From the NCBI GenBank assembly GCA_947624205.1, contig CANQJI010000009.1, positions 1 to 46,534 of the forward strand: a stretch of 46,534 bases of DNA, in the 5' to 3' direction. A model generated the notes under the pieces. That model was not told the DNA's origin. It did not search any database and was given only the letters and a program-made list of their open reading frames with translations. Both the position numbers and the translations under genes were made by a program. Below, in pieces: positions 7,388 through 17,331 of the stretch (within the stretch, counting starts at the first letter, position 1; every line of letters begins with the position of its first letter). This DNA is from an uncultured Akkermansia sp. (GTDB lineage: Bacteria; Verrucomicrobiota; Verrucomicrobiia; Verrucomicrobiales; Akkermansiaceae).

Positions 7388-8716
7388 TTAACTATCCTGC
7401 GCGCCCTCGGCGAAGAGTTCGTAGGCGATCGAATCTGCGATTGTGACCTCGGCAAAAGTTCCGACGGGCAGGGAGGGATCCACATGGACGGCGCCGTCCA
7501 CATCCGGAGCATCCCACGGGCCGCGGGCAATGCCGGGAGAATCTACCAGCACACGCATGACACGCCCGACGCAAGCCTGGCCAATCTCATCCGCATTCGC
7601 TGCGAGCAGCATATTCAGCTCATTGGTGCGGCGGGTGCGGGTGGCATGATGCACCTGGGGGGACATCTTTGCGGCGAGGGTATCTTCTTCCCGCGAGTAG
7701 GGGAAGACGCCGGCGCGCTCAAAGCGGAACTCCTTCACGAACGCGCAGAGTTCTGCATGATCCTCTTCTGACTCGCCCGGAAGACCGCTGATAAAAGTAC
7801 TGCGCAGACCGATGCCCGGGACCATCTCACGCAGTTTGTGCAGGAGAGCCTTGATCTGCGCCGGAGACGTCCGCCGCCGTTGTTCCTCGAGGATGCGGGC
7901 CGAGATGTGTTGCAGGGGGATATCCACGTACTTGACGACCTTGTCGCACTGAGCGAAGGTGCGGATGAGGGAATCGTTCCAATACGCGGGATGGGTGTAG
8001 AGAACACGCAGCCAGAAATCTCCCGGCAGCTCATTGGCGGCGCGCAGGAGGGCGGAGAGATCCTCGTGACTCGCCGGGCGATCCATGCCGTAGTAGGTGG
8101 TATCCTGGGCGATGAGATTGATCTCGCGGACGCCGCGCTCCGTGAGGATTTGAATTTCCCGCAGCACGTTGGCCATCGGTCGGCTCCTGTAGGCGCCGCG
8201 GATACGAGGTATCGCGCAGTAGGAGCAGGCGTGGTTGCATCCCTCGGCAATTTTGACGTACGCGAAATGCGGCGGGGTGTAGTGGAAATCCTTAGCGCCG
8301 TAGTCCGGCAGCAGCTTTGAAACTTTCGTGCTGTAGATTTTTTCCCCGTCTCCCGCCAGCACCTCCCCGGCAATGCGGACAATATCCGGCTCGCAATCCA
8401 CACCTACGAAGGCATCCACCTCCGGCATGGAGATGCTCAGATCCCGGGCATAACGCTGGGAGAGGCAACCGGTCATGATGATTTTTTGTTCGCGGGGACT
8501 TCTGCCTTCCTCGCGGTTGCGGGTATGGGCCAGCGTGGTGTTGATGGCCTCCTGTTTGGCGGGATCGATGAACGCGCAAGTATTGACGAGCAGGAGATTG
8601 GCTTTGCGGGGATCCACCTGTTCGAACCCGGCAGCCAGGAGGCGGCTTGCCATGAGCTCTGAATCAACCAGATTCTTGGCGCAGCCTAGGGATTCAATGG
8701 CGAACGACTTTCGCAT
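7388..8716 (-). CDS. rimO: Ribosomal protein S12 methylthiotransferase RimO
   Basis: A 442-aa radical-SAM methylthiotransferase. The N-terminal UPF0004 domain has FAIESLGCAKNLVDSE, NTCAFID and MTGCLSQRY with its three cysteines. The radical-SAM cluster motif is CNHACSYCAIP (CxxxCxxC), followed by RSRPMANVLREI, which is typical of RimO rather than MiaB. The C-terminal TRAM-like region ends IADSIAYELFAEG. It adds a methylthio group to Asp88 of ribosomal protein S12. ATG 8716 is chosen because the longer frame to 8830 has no homology and overlaps rsfS. It sits between rsfS and the PBP gene. Confidence 0.93.
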   Translation of the reverse strand: MRKSFAIESLGCAKNLVDSELMASRLLAAGFEQVDPRKANLLLVNTCAFIDPAKQEAINTTLAHTRNREEGRSPREQKIIMTGCLSQRYARDLSISMPEVDAFVGVDCEPDIVRIAGEVLAGDGEKIYSTKVSKLLPDYGAKDFHYTPPHFAYVKIAEGCNHACSYCAIPRIRGAYRSRPMANVLREIQILTERGVREINLIAQDTTYYGMDRPASHEDLSALLRAANELPGDFWLRVLYTHPAYWNDSLIRTFAQCDKVVKYVDIPLQHISARILEEQRRRTSPAQIKALLHKLREMVPGIGLRSTFISGLPGESEEDHAELCAFVKEFRFERAGVFPYSREEDTLAAKMSPQVHHATRTRRTNELNMLLAANADEIGQACVGRVMRVLVDSPGIARGPWDAPDVDGAVHVDPSLPVGTFAEVTIADSIAYELFAEGAQDS

Positions 8717-8792
8717 ATAACGATCCGGAGTTATGCATATTGCTTCAGGTATTGAGCGGTACCGGGACGAATGCGGAGCGGGGATGAAATTC

Positions 8793-9125
8793 TCAGCGTT
8801 TCCAGATATCCTCAAGGTTATAGAATTCACGCATCTCTGCGGTCATCACGTGCACCATCACATCGATGTAATCCAAGACGGCCCAGAGAGCCTGGGGAGT
8901 GCGCTCGGCGTAGACGGGGCGCAGATTGAGCTTCTCCTCCACCTGTTCGTCAATTTTGCGCAGGATGGAGCGCAAATGCGGCACCGAACCGGCCGTACAG
9001 ACCACGACGAAATTCGTGAGGTCGGACTTGCCGTTCAGATCGAAGGTTTCGATATCGGAGGCTTTGGCATCTTCAGCCGCTGCGGCGCAGGCCGCTGCCA
9101 GAACCTTGCTGGGATTTTTCTTCAT
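8793..9125 (-). CDS. rsfS: Ribosomal silencing factor RsfS
   Basis: A protein of 110 aa. The RsfS/Iojap fold is recognised from the segments DIETFDLNGKSDLTNFVVVCTAGS, LRSILRKIDEQVEE and WAVLDYIDVMVHVMTAEMREFYNLEDIW. The last is the conserved D-(Y/F)-xDV-x-VH-x-F/M pattern. It binds L14 of the large subunit and blocks subunit joining when nutrients are scarce. Its ATG overlaps the ftsH stop by 4 bases (ATGA), which implies translational coupling. Confidence 0.92.
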   Translation of the reverse strand: MKKNPSKVLAAACAAAAEDAKASDIETFDLNGKSDLTNFVVVCTAGSVPHLRSILRKIDEQVEEKLNLRPVYAERTPQALWAVLDYIDVMVHVMTAEMREFYNLEDIWKR

Positions 9126-11485
9126 GCTTGATCTGTGTGGGAAGAGAGTGATTCATCATTACCGGGCACGGGCGGCAAATCATCGGGGGGCGGCGGATCC
9201 GCAGGGGCATCGCCTGCGGGCGGCAAATCCGGGGGGAGCTCTTGCAGCGGCGGGTTGGTCATCTTCCCGGTTTCCAGGAGCTCACGAACATTTTCGCCGC
9301 TCAGGGTCTCGTAGGTAATGAGATTTTCAGCGATGAGTTTCAGGCGATCCTTGTTCTCCGTGAGGATATTTCTGGCGCGGAGGTAATTTTCCTCCACAAT
9401 ACGCTGCACCTCCTCATCAATGATCTGGGCCGTGTGCTCGGAGTAATTACGCACGCTTTGGGCGAAGTCGCGCGCGAGGAACACTTCATCATGCCCGGAA
9501 CCGTATTCTACGGGACCGAGGCGATCGCTCATGCCGTACACGCACACCATCTTGCGCGCGATCGAGGTCGCCTGGCTGATGTCACCGCGCGCGCCGCCGG
9601 AGATGTCTCCCAGCATCACTTCCTCCGCGCACCGGCCGCCCATCGCCATCACGATATAATCGAGCAGCTCGTTCTTGTACTCGCTGTGCTTGTCCTCATC
9701 CGGCAGCATCATGGTCACGCCCAGCGCCGGGCCGCGTGGGATAATCGTCACCTTGTGCAGGGGGAGGGTCTTTGCCAGGTCCGTCTTGAGCAGGCAGACG
9801 GCGTGGCCCGCCTCGTGCACCGCGGTCATCCACTTCTCGCGATCGGTCAGCTCGAGAGATCTCCGCTCCTTGCCCCAGCGCACTTTTTCCCGCGCTTCCT
9901 CCAGATCCTCCTGCCGGACGGCGGCGTGACCGCGACGCACGGCGATGAGGGCGGACTCGTTGACGAGGTTGGCGAGTTCAGCGCCGGAGAAGCCGGTTGT
10001 AGCGCGCGCGATGGGGGCGAGCTGCACTCCTTCGGCGAGTTTGATTTTGCGGACGTGCACCCGGAGGATTTGCTCGCGGCCGGCGGCATCCGGGAGATTC
10101 ACCATCACGCGCCTGTCGAAGCGACCGGGGCGCATCAGGGCGGGATCCAGCACATCCTCGCGGTTGGTTGCGGCGATGACGATGATATTCTCATTGTCGG
10201 TGAAGCCATCCATCTCTACCAACAGGGCATTGAGCGTCTGCTCGCGTTCATCGTGACCGCCGCCGACGCCGTGACCGCGGTGACGCCCCACGGCATCAAT
10301 CTCATCGATAAAGATCAGGCAGGGCGTGTGCTTCTTTGCTTCGGCAAACATATCCCGCACGCGGCTTGCCCCCACGCCCACGAACATCTCCATGAAGTCG
10401 GATCCGGAGATGGTGTAGAAGGGGACACTCGCCTCGCCGGCAATGGCTTTTGCCAGCAGCGTCTTACCCGTTCCCGGGGGACCCACCATCAGGATGCCCT
10501 TCGGGATGCTGCCGCCCAGGGCGCGGAATTTTTCCGGTTTGCGGAGGAACTCCACAAGCTCCCACACTTCTTCTTTCGCCTCTGGGACGCCCGCGACATC
10601 CTTGAAAGTGATACGATTCTTATCCGGATCCAGGAGTCTGGCGCGACTCTTTGCAAACTTCATCGCAGCGCCGGGACCGCCGCCCTGCATACGGAAGAGA
10701 AGAATGAAGAACAGGAGAATCAACACGACGGGAAGGCAGTTGATCAGGATGATCTGCAGAGTATTGCTCTCCGACTTGTACTCCGCGTGGCTTCCCAGCA
10801 GATCGCGAATTTGCTCTCCCTGGTATTTTCCGCTGAAGGGAACCGTGAGATCGATAACCTGCCGACGACTGACCTTCACTTGCGGGTCTTTGCGGTAGCT
10901 GCCGATGATAACACCGCTGCCCGAGCCCCGCAGATAGACTGTCGGGGCGTTGCCCATGTCGATTCTTCCCTCCTCCCCGAGTGTACGGAACTGATCGGTG
11001 GACCAGACGCGATCCTGCCCAGCTTCGGGTTCCGGCACGGGAGAATCCGCACTCTCCATCACGGTGTTGGTGATGCCGTAGCGGTTGCAGAGAGCCTTGA
11101 TTTCATCGCTATCGGTGAAAGGCATGTAGAAGCGCCCGTAGGTGAATGGGGGCTTATCCTTGTACATGACAGCGCGAATGACGCCGGAGCTTCCGTTTTC
11201 ATCGGTGATGACCTGGATGGGGTATTCCTTCGGGTTACTGGTGATCACCATGCCCGCGCGGTACTGCTTCACAAACTCGCCGAGACTCATTTCCTTCTTA
11301 CCGCCGCCCAGGCCGCCGTTGTACACGAAGAGCAGCATGATCACCCCGACGATGACGGCGAGAAGCATCCAGAGGCCCCAATTCGGCTGACCCCCTGCCG
11401 GCCCCGGCGGAGGGGGTTGATTACCATTGCCGGAGTCGTCTCCCTGCGTGTTGTGCGGTCTGTTTTGCATTGGATTCTGTGGCAT
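9122..11485 (-). CDS. ftsH: ATP-dependent zinc metalloprotease FtsH
   Basis: Membrane AAA+ protease of 787 aa from ATG 11485; the longer frame to 11596 is upstream sequence. There is a proline/glycine/asparagine-rich N-terminus, TM1 ([19 protein letters not shown]), a periplasmic domain and TM2 ([17 protein letters not shown]). The AAA module has GPPGTGKT (Walker A), FIDEID (Walker B) and the second region of homology [11 protein letters not shown]. The zinc site is HEAGH. It degrades damaged membrane proteins and short-lived cytoplasmic regulators. The C-terminal tail is unusually proline/aspartate rich ([20 protein letters not shown]). It is the first gene of the operon ftsH-rsfS-rimO-PBP. 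Confidence 0.95.
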   Translation of the reverse strand: MPQNPMQNRPHNTQGDDSGNGNQPPPPGPAGGQPNWGLWMLLAVIVGVIMLLFVYNGGLGGGKKEMSLGEFVKQYRAGMVITSNPKEYPIQVITDENGSSGVIRAVMYKDKPPFTYGRFYMPFTDSDEIKALCNRYGITNTVMESADSPVPEPEAGQDRVWSTDQFRTLGEEGRIDMGNAPTVYLRGSGSGVIIGSYRKDPQVKVSRRQVIDLTVPFSGKYQGEQIRDLLGSHAEYKSESNTLQIILINCLPVVLILLFFILLFRMQGGGPGAAMKFAKSRARLLDPDKNRITFKDVAGVPEAKEEVWELVEFLRKPEKFRALGGSIPKGILMVGPPGTGKTLLAKAIAGEASVPFYTISGSDFMEMFVGVGASRVRDMFAEAKKHTPCLIFIDEIDAVGRHRGHGVGGGHDEREQTLNALLVEMDGFTDNENIIVIAATNREDVLDPALMRPGRFDRRVMVNLPDAAGREQILRVHVRKIKLAEGVQLAPIARATTGFSGAELANLVNESALIAVRRGHAAVRQEDLEEAREKVRWGKERRSLELTDREKWMTAVHEAGHAVCLLKTDLAKTLPLHKVTIIPRGPALGVTMMLPDEDKHSEYKNELLDYIVMAMGGRCAEEVMLGDISGGARGDISQATSIARKMVCVYGMSDRLGPVEYGSGHDEVFLARDFAQSVRNYSEHTAQIIDEEVQRIVEENYLRARNILTENKDRLKLIAENLITYETLSGENVRELLETGKMTNPPLQELPPDLPPAGDAPADPPPPDDLPPVPGNDESLSSHTDQA

Positions 11486-11663
11486 GACGAAAAAAAGATG
11501 AATGCTCCGATAGCTGCATATACCATGCAGTGCCTGACTCATACTCCACACATCATACAACGACTCGGCGCGCGTTCCAATGCCGGAGTGAGACATACTC
11601 CCGCGGAAAATGTGTCAGCCTCCGGGAGGATTCCGCGCTCATGGCAGGACTGCGTTTCCTGCA

Positions 11664-14600
11664 TCACGCCTTCTTGCGAACCAGGCGGTACGAAAAGTCG
11701 CGGATGCGTGCGAAGAGAGCGTAAAGACCGGGCGTCAGGAAAATACCGAAGAGAGTCGCCAGCATCATGCCGCAGAAGGTTGTGATACCGATCTCCTGGC
11801 GGCTCGCGGCGCCGGAACCCGTGGCCACAACCATGGGGAGAACGCCGAAGATGAACGAGATTGCCGTCATGAGCACCGCGCGGAAGCGGAGATTGGCGCC
11901 GTTCATCGCAGCCTGTTTGATGGGCGTGCCGTTGTTTTCATGATCCTCCTTGCTGAATTCCACCATCAGGATGGCGTTCTTTGCCGAAAGACCGATGAGC
12001 ATCAGGATGCCGAGCTGCACGTAAATTGACATCGAGAGACCGAAGAGATGCGCGCCCATCAGCGCCCCGAGGGTTGCCACACTCACAGTGAACATCACCG
12101 GCACGGGCGTCGTCCAGCTCTCGTACTGAGCCACGAGGAACAGGTAAGCAAACAGGATAGCCAACCCCACCAGGGAGCCGATCTTGCCGGAGTTCTGCCG
12201 CTCCTGGTAGGAGAGATCCTTCCAAGACACCATCCATTGCCTGTTTCTGCCGGCCTCGCGCTCCTCGCGGTTGAGCTGAGCGATGGTATCGTCGATAAGC
12301 TCCATTACCTCGCCGGAACTTACGCCGTTTTTCGGCATCACCGTGATATCCGCGCTCATGTACTGGTTGAAACGACCGTACTGGGCAGGACCCATCGAGT
12401 AGGAGAGGGAACACACGGCGGAGAGGGGCACCATCTCACCCTTTTCATTGCGCACGAGCTGGTTGAGGATGTCATCCGGCGTGCGGCGGTCACTGGTCGC
12501 GCCCTGCACCATGACCTTGAAGTTGAAGCCGTTGAGCGTGAAATCATTGACATAGGAGGAAGCCATGATGCTCTGCAGGGTGGTGAAGATAGTATTCACA
12601 GGCACGCCGAGAGTCTGCGCTTTTTCGCGGTTGATCTCCAGGTGAATCTGCGGACTCTCGGCATTGTACTCACTGCGCACGAGAGCCACCTTATCGGAGT
12701 GCGACTGCAGGCGCTGCTGAATCTCTTTGACCATATTGCCGAGGTCGAGGGTGGTGGCATCTCCGGAGACTTGCAGCACCATGGAAACACCGCCCGTGAT
12801 GCCGAGCCCCATGATGGCAGGCGGGGTCACCGCCATGATGGAGGCCTCCGGGATATCGGCGCAGGCTTCATTCACCTTCTGCGCGATGGAAGCGACGTGC
12901 AGGTCCGCCGTGGTGCGTTCGTTCCAGGGCTTGAGCTGAATGATCATCATGGCGCTGCTCTCACCCGAGCCACTGGTGAAACTGTAGCCGCTCTGGGCAG
13001 TAACGGCGCGTATGCCGGGAATTTTGCTCACGCGTTCCTCCAGCTGACGCAGCACCTTATCCGTGCGTTGCTTGGCGGTGGCCGTTCCCTCCATGGTGAT
13101 CATCACGAAGAGGGCGCCCTTATCTTCTGTGGGCACGAAGGAACTCTTCAGCTGATCCGGCACGAGGAAATCGGACAAATGCAGCGTGGGCAGGAGAGAC
13201 GTTTTCGGAGCGGCACCGGGGCGACCCTTAGCCGGAGCGGCGGCAGCGGGGGCAGCCTGCTGTTGATTACTCGGGGCAAGAGATTTCCACCAGTCCGGCG
13301 CGCCGTTGAAATAGACGTAGTTAGCGCCCAGAACGGCGAGGAGAACAAGAACCGTGAGCCACGCATTGCGCACCAAAATACCTGCGCCGAAAAGGTAGAT
13401 GCGGCGGCAGAGATTCATGAACATATTAAACGGCGCAAAGAGGAGGGTGAAGAAGCGGTTCTCCTTTGCATCCGCCGGCTTCAGGATGAGCGCGCACAGA
13501 GCCGGGGAGAGAGTCAGAGCATTGAAAGTGGAGATACACAGCGCCACGCACATCGTCACAGAGAATTGCGTGTAGATTACGCCCACCATGCCGCCGTAGA
13601 AGGCGATGGGTACGTACACCGCGAGCGTCACCAGCGTGGTAGCAATGATGGCACCGGTGATCTGCTTCATGCTCTTGATGGTGGCCTCTCGCGGCGAGAG
13701 TTTTTCATCGTGGATGAGGCGCATCACATTTTCCACGACCACGATGGCATCATCGACCAGAGAGCCGATCACGAGAATGAGGCCGAACATCGTCAGCACA
13801 TTGATGCTGTAGCCGAGTACATACATCACCATGAACGCGCCCAGAAGGGAGATGGGGATAGCCAGCGCCGGGATCAGAGTGGCGCGCCAATCTTGCAGGA
13901 AGATGTAGGTCACGGCTACCACGAGGACCAGAGCCAGTACTAACGTGAAGATGCATTCTTTCAGTGTTGCGCTGATGGCTTGAGTCGGGTCATAGCCCAT
14001 CGACCACTCCATGCCGTCCGGCATCATTGGCGAGATTTGCCTCATCATCGCCTGCACGGCCTCCACCGTCGCCAGGGCATTCGCTTCATTGTTGCGCTGC
14101 ACGATCATGCCGACGGCGTCCTTCCCATTCAGGCGACTGTAGCCGGAGTTTCTCTCAGCACCGAGCTCGATAACGGCGATGTCCTTCAGTTTAGTGACAT
14201 GGCCATCCAGTCCACGTTTGACGATGATTTCGCCGAATTCCTCTGCTGTTTTCAGGCGTCCGGTAGCCGTCACTTTGAAAGTGGCGTAGGACTGCTCATC
14301 CTCTGCGCCCACGGATCCTGCCGCCGCCTGGATATTCTGGGCAGAGATGGCGGCATTCACATCGGCGGGTGTGATATTCAGCGCGCTCATGCGGGTGCTG
14401 TTCATCCAGACGCGCATGGCGTAGTTGCGGCTCGGGATGATATCCACGCTGGAGACGCCGTCCACCTGACCGATGCGGTCGCGCACATTCATACGCACCC
14501 AGTTGGCGAGCTGCAGCACGCTCATCTTGTTTTCATCGCACATGAAGTTGATGAAACAGAGCATATCGCCGGAGCGCTTGTGCACATCGTAACCGGTCTG

Positions 14601-14972
14601 CTTAATTTCTGCGGGAAGTTTACTCTCTACGCGCTTGATGGCGTTGGAAACATCCACGAACGCCATGTCATCATTCGTTCCGGTTTCGAAGATCAGGGTG
14701 AGGGAGTATGTGCCGTTGTTGGCGCAGGAAGAGTAGAAATAGAGCAGGTGCTCCAGACCGATGAGCTGCTCCTCCACCGGGGCAGCCACCACCTCTGCCA
14801 ACTCTTCTGCGCTGGCGCCGCTGTAAGTCATGCGCACGCTGATGGTGGGGGGAGATACCTCCGGGTATTCGGCGATGGGCATCTTGCTGATGCAGAGCAG
14901 ACCGGCCAGCATCATCAGAATGGAGACGACGAAGGCAAACTTCGGACGATGGATGAAAAATTCTGAGAACAT
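11664..14972 (-). CDS. RND efflux pump inner-membrane transporter (HAE1/AcrB type)
   Basis: A protein of 1102 aa, the typical length or slightly more than AcrB (about 1050). It starts with MFSEFFIHRPKFAFVVSILMMLAG and includes FP-like SPPTISVRMTYSGASAEELAEVVAAPVE and the proton-relay Asp pair in GSLVDDAIVVVENVMR. Twelve-helix RND architecture with two periplasmic halves is evident. Between the halves lies a low-complexity Gln/Ala/Pro/Gly insert (SNQQQAAPAAAAPAKGRPG) that explains the extra length. It pumps hydrophobic drugs or lipids using proton motive force. The adaptor gene ends 30 bases upstream, on the same strand. No TolC-type outer-membrane gene is in the window. Confidence 0.92.
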   Translation of the reverse strand: MFSEFFIHRPKFAFVVSILMMLAGLLCISKMPIAEYPEVSPPTISVRMTYSGASAEELAEVVAAPVEEQLIGLEHLLYFYSSCANNGTYSLTLIFETGTNDDMAFVDVSNAIKRVESKLPAEIKQTGYDVHKRSGDMLCFINFMCDENKMSVLQLANWVRMNVRDRIGQVDGVSSVDIIPSRNYAMRVWMNSTRMSALNITPADVNAAISAQNIQAAAGSVGAEDEQSYATFKVTATGRLKTAEEFGEIIVKRGLDGHVTKLKDIAVIELGAERNSGYSRLNGKDAVGMIVQRNNEANALATVEAVQAMMRQISPMMPDGMEWSMGYDPTQAISATLKECIFTLVLALVLVVAVTYIFLQDWRATLIPALAIPISLLGAFMVMYVLGYSINVLTMFGLILVIGSLVDDAIVVVENVMRLIHDEKLSPREATIKSMKQITGAIIATTLVTLAVYVPIAFYGGMVGVIYTQFSVTMCVALCISTFNALTLSPALCALILKPADAKENRFFTLLFAPFNMFMNLCRRIYLFGAGILVRNAWLTVLVLLAVLGANYVYFNGAPDWWKSLAPSNQQQAAPAAAAPAKGRPGAAPKTSLLPTLHLSDFLVPDQLKSSFVPTEDKGALFVMITMEGTATAKQRTDKVLRQLEERVSKIPGIRAVTAQSGYSFTSGSGESSAMMIIQLKPWNERTTADLHVASIAQKVNEACADIPEASIMAVTPPAIMGLGITGGVSMVLQVSGDATTLDLGNMVKEIQQRLQSHSDKVALVRSEYNAESPQIHLEINREKAQTLGVPVNTIFTTLQSIMASSYVNDFTLNGFNFKVMVQGATSDRRTPDDILNQLVRNEKGEMVPLSAVCSLSYSMGPAQYGRFNQYMSADITVMPKNGVSSGEVMELIDDTIAQLNREEREAGRNRQWMVSWKDLSYQERQNSGKIGSLVGLAILFAYLFLVAQYESWTTPVPVMFTVSVATLGALMGAHLFGLSMSIYVQLGILMLIGLSAKNAILMVEFSKEDHENNGTPIKQAAMNGANLRFRAVLMTAISFIFGVLPMVVATGSGAASRQEIGITTFCGMMLATLFGIFLTPGLYALFARIRDFSYRLVRKKA

Positions 14973-15002
14973 GGGTGATTTAACGTTAGAGGTTCTGTGT
15001 TT

Positions 15003-17138
15003 TTATTGTTCGGCCTGCACTGTCACGCCGTCTTCGATCTGCGTCAGGTTCGTCATGATAACAACATCGCCTTCGTGCACACCGTTGTACACCGGTATGA
15101 GCCCCGCATTGTTCGGGGAACCACAGGAGACACGTACAAGCTGAGCGCGCCCGTGTCGCAGCACGAAGGCGTAGTGTCCTCGCGTGTCGATCTGCACGGC
15201 TTCTGCCGGGATTGCCGGCACCAGGATACTGCTCTTACGCATCAGGCGGATAGTGACGACGCCACCGGGTTGAAGCTCATGCTGCTGGTTGCCGAAAATG
15301 CCCCAGATATTCATTGTATCCGTGGCGGCTTGCACGATATTGTCGCAGAAAGCCACACTTCCTTTCTCGGGAAGGATCTTGCCTGTGGCGGTGATGAGGG
15401 AGATTTCCGAATCCTCGACGAGTTTTTTCACGGTGCCGAAATGTGACAGAATCGCGCTTTCGCTCAAGGGAAAACGGACGTAGATCGGACTGAGTTGCAC
15501 CAGCGTTGCCAGCGGGGATTTCATCTCTGCGATGTAATTACCCTTCGAAAAATTCACGCGACCGATGCGACCATCCATCCACGCCCGGATCGTGCAGCGC
15601 GAGAGGTTGTCCTCTGCCACAGTCAGCTTGGCTTCCGCTGCATTCCTGAGAGCCTTGAGCTCCTCCAGAGAGGCCTGGGCGCTCTCATAATCATCCTGAC
15701 TTGTCGCATTGCGCTCCAGCAAATTCTTTTGCCGCGTCAACTTCTTTTCAGCATCTGCGATGCGTACATCCAGCACACTGATGGCAGATTTCTGAGCATC
15801 CACCGCCGCCTGGTAGCGCGTGGGGTCAATTCGGAAGAGAACTTCACCCTTCTTCACGCGGTCGCCCTCCCGGAACTCCGGCTCTGCCAGGATTCCCTGC
15901 ACGAGGGGACGCAACTCCACCTTATTGATGGCCTCTACGCGAGCCCCGTTGATTTCCAGCACCGTGGGGTCAGCAATCATTTGAACCTGTGCGATCTTTG
16001 CCGTGACGGCCTCCTGCGAGGCGTTGCTCTCGGGCTTTCGGTTTGCGGCGAGATTTTTCTGTTCGGGATAGACCGGTATCACCCTGGCTCCCTGGCGCGT
16101 TTTATGGGCTCCGTCGGTAATCACGACTTCTTCGGGTTTCAGACCGTCGTAGATAGATTGCAGCCTTCCCCGGATTGAGCCGGATATCACATCGCGCCGC
16201 GCCACGGTTCCATCCTCTGCCACGGTGTAGACGAAGGAGCCCGCGGAATCATGATGCACCGCGGTCAATGGCGCCATCGTCACCTCCATGGAATCAGTGA
16301 GGCGAACTACCAGGGCCCCGATGCCATGCGGTACCAGCACTCCATCCCGGTTGTCAAACTTTGCCCACAGTGTGTAGGAATCCGTTGTACCGGAAAGGAG
16401 ATTGTCCACAATTTCAATACTGCCGGAGGACGGGAATTCCTGACCGCCGGCTGTGTAGAGGCGCACATCCGTGCTGTTGCGAATACGCTTCGGACCGCCG
16501 AAAACGCCATTGACATCGGTCTGGCTGAGAGGGAAACGCACGTAGATGGGATCCATCTGCGTGAGGGTGGCAAGTTGTTCACCGGCGGTGATGTAGTTGC
16601 CGGCGGAGAATTCGACACGACCGAGGCGTCCAGTAATTTCCGCGCGAATTGTGCAATCCTGGAGGTCTTTTTCCGCCTTGGTGAGGTTTGCCTGTGCGCC
16701 GGCGCGGCTTGCCTTAAGTTCCTCAAGTTTTGCCAGGGCCGTTTCCGTTTCCTCTTTGGACGTGGCAAGATTCGCGGCCAGCCTAGCGAGGCGTTTGTGG
16801 TTATTGGTGGCGTAGACGATCTGTGCATCGATTTGTTGCAGATTCGCCCTGGCTTCTTTCACTGCCGCCTGGTAACGCAGCGGGTCGATGCGGAAGAGTA
16901 CATCCCCTTCCTTAACCAGATCTCCTTCTCGGAAAGCAATCTCCGTGAGAAAACCTTCTACGGCTGCTCTCACATGCACTGTTCGGATGGCTTCAACGTG
17001 TCCGATACTGCGTCGAGCCACGTAATCGTGTCCGGAGGTAGCCTTTTCGACCTGCACATGCTCAGCCATGGTCTGCATCTGCTGTGCTGAACCAATCCCG
17101 ACCAACGCGAAAAAGATGAACACAAAACGAGCCTTCAT
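15003..17138 (-). CDS. Tandem-duplicated RND periplasmic adaptor (double AcrA/MexA-type)
   Basis: A protein of 711 aa, about twice the usual adaptor length (about 370-400). It has a Sec signal peptide (MKARFVFIFFALVGIGSAQ) and then two complete MFP units. Unit 1 has VRAAVEGFLTEIAFREGD, LFRIDPLRYQAAV and PIYVRFPLSQTDVNGVFG. Unit 2, from about residue 375, has LRPLVQGILAEPEFREGD, LFRIDPTRYQAAV and PIYVRFPLSESAILSHFG. Each unit contains a lipoyl half-motif, a coiled-coil hairpin and a beta-barrel. There is no lipobox. Six adaptor protomers surround an AcrB trimer in known pumps, so three fused dimers could do the same job. TATAAT at 17147-17152 is only a few bases from the ATG. Confidence 0.88.
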   Translation of the reverse strand: MKARFVFIFFALVGIGSAQQMQTMAEHVQVEKATSGHDYVARRSIGHVEAIRTVHVRAAVEGFLTEIAFREGDLVKEGDVLFRIDPLRYQAAVKEARANLQQIDAQIVYATNNHKRLARLAANLATSKEETETALAKLEELKASRAGAQANLTKAEKDLQDCTIRAEITGRLGRVEFSAGNYITAGEQLATLTQMDPIYVRFPLSQTDVNGVFGGPKRIRNSTDVRLYTAGGQEFPSSGSIEIVDNLLSGTTDSYTLWAKFDNRDGVLVPHGIGALVVRLTDSMEVTMAPLTAVHHDSAGSFVYTVAEDGTVARRDVISGSIRGRLQSIYDGLKPEEVVITDGAHKTRQGARVIPVYPEQKNLAANRKPESNASQEAVTAKIAQVQMIADPTVLEINGARVEAINKVELRPLVQGILAEPEFREGDRVKKGEVLFRIDPTRYQAAVDAQKSAISVLDVRIADAEKKLTRQKNLLERNATSQDDYESAQASLEELKALRNAAEAKLTVAEDNLSRCTIRAWMDGRIGRVNFSKGNYIAEMKSPLATLVQLSPIYVRFPLSESAILSHFGTVKKLVEDSEISLITATGKILPEKGSVAFCDNIVQAATDTMNIWGIFGNQQHELQPGGVVTIRLMRKSSILVPAIPAEAVQIDTRGHYAFVLRHGRAQLVRVSCGSPNNAGLIPVYNGVHEGDVVIMTNLTQIEDGVTVQAEQ

Positions 17139-17146
17139 ACCTCCAT

Positions 17147-17152
17147 ATTATA
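17147..17152 (-). promoter_or_regulatory. -10 box of the RND operon, predicted leaderless start
   Basis: A perfect TATAAT on the minus strand. A 4/6 match (TAGAAA) lies 17 nt upstream as a -35. The distance to ATG 17138 predicts a transcript with almost no leader. GGAGG overlaps this spacing but is too close to the ATG for a usual ribosome site. Confidence 0.45.
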
Positions 17153-17225
17153 CGCTGCGTTTTCCCATGTTTCTACGTGCCAGTCTAAAATTTGCGAAAA
17201 ATTTTCGTCCTACGAAGGAAGGGAC

Positions 17226-17254
17226 TTGCAATGAGGGGGTGAATCGTGTAAAAT
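17226..17254 (+). promoter_or_regulatory. Sigma70-type promoter of the PPi-phosphofructokinase gene
   Basis: TTGCAA (17226-17231), a 17-nt spacer and TAAAAT (17249-17254). The leader is about 70 nt with no Shine-Dalgarno sequence ahead of ATG 17332. Confidence 0.6.
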
Positions 17255-17331
17255 ACGCCCGGCGTTTCCTCCACCTGTTTTCACGAGGGAGCGTCTTTCA
17301 AAAAAGCAACACTATTTAACCTTCAACCATC

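Noticed and set aside
5041..7446. 801-codon plus-strand ORF opposite the PBP gene
   Set aside because: The minus-strand frame has all PBP motifs. The plus-strand frame is a GC-rich shadow.
9242..11785. 847-codon plus-strand ORF opposite ftsH
   Set aside because: Shadow of ftsH, which carries Walker, SRH and HEAGH motifs in the other strand.
12048..13943. 631-codon plus-strand ORF opposite the RND pump
   Set aside because: Shadow frame; the minus strand encodes a full RND transporter.
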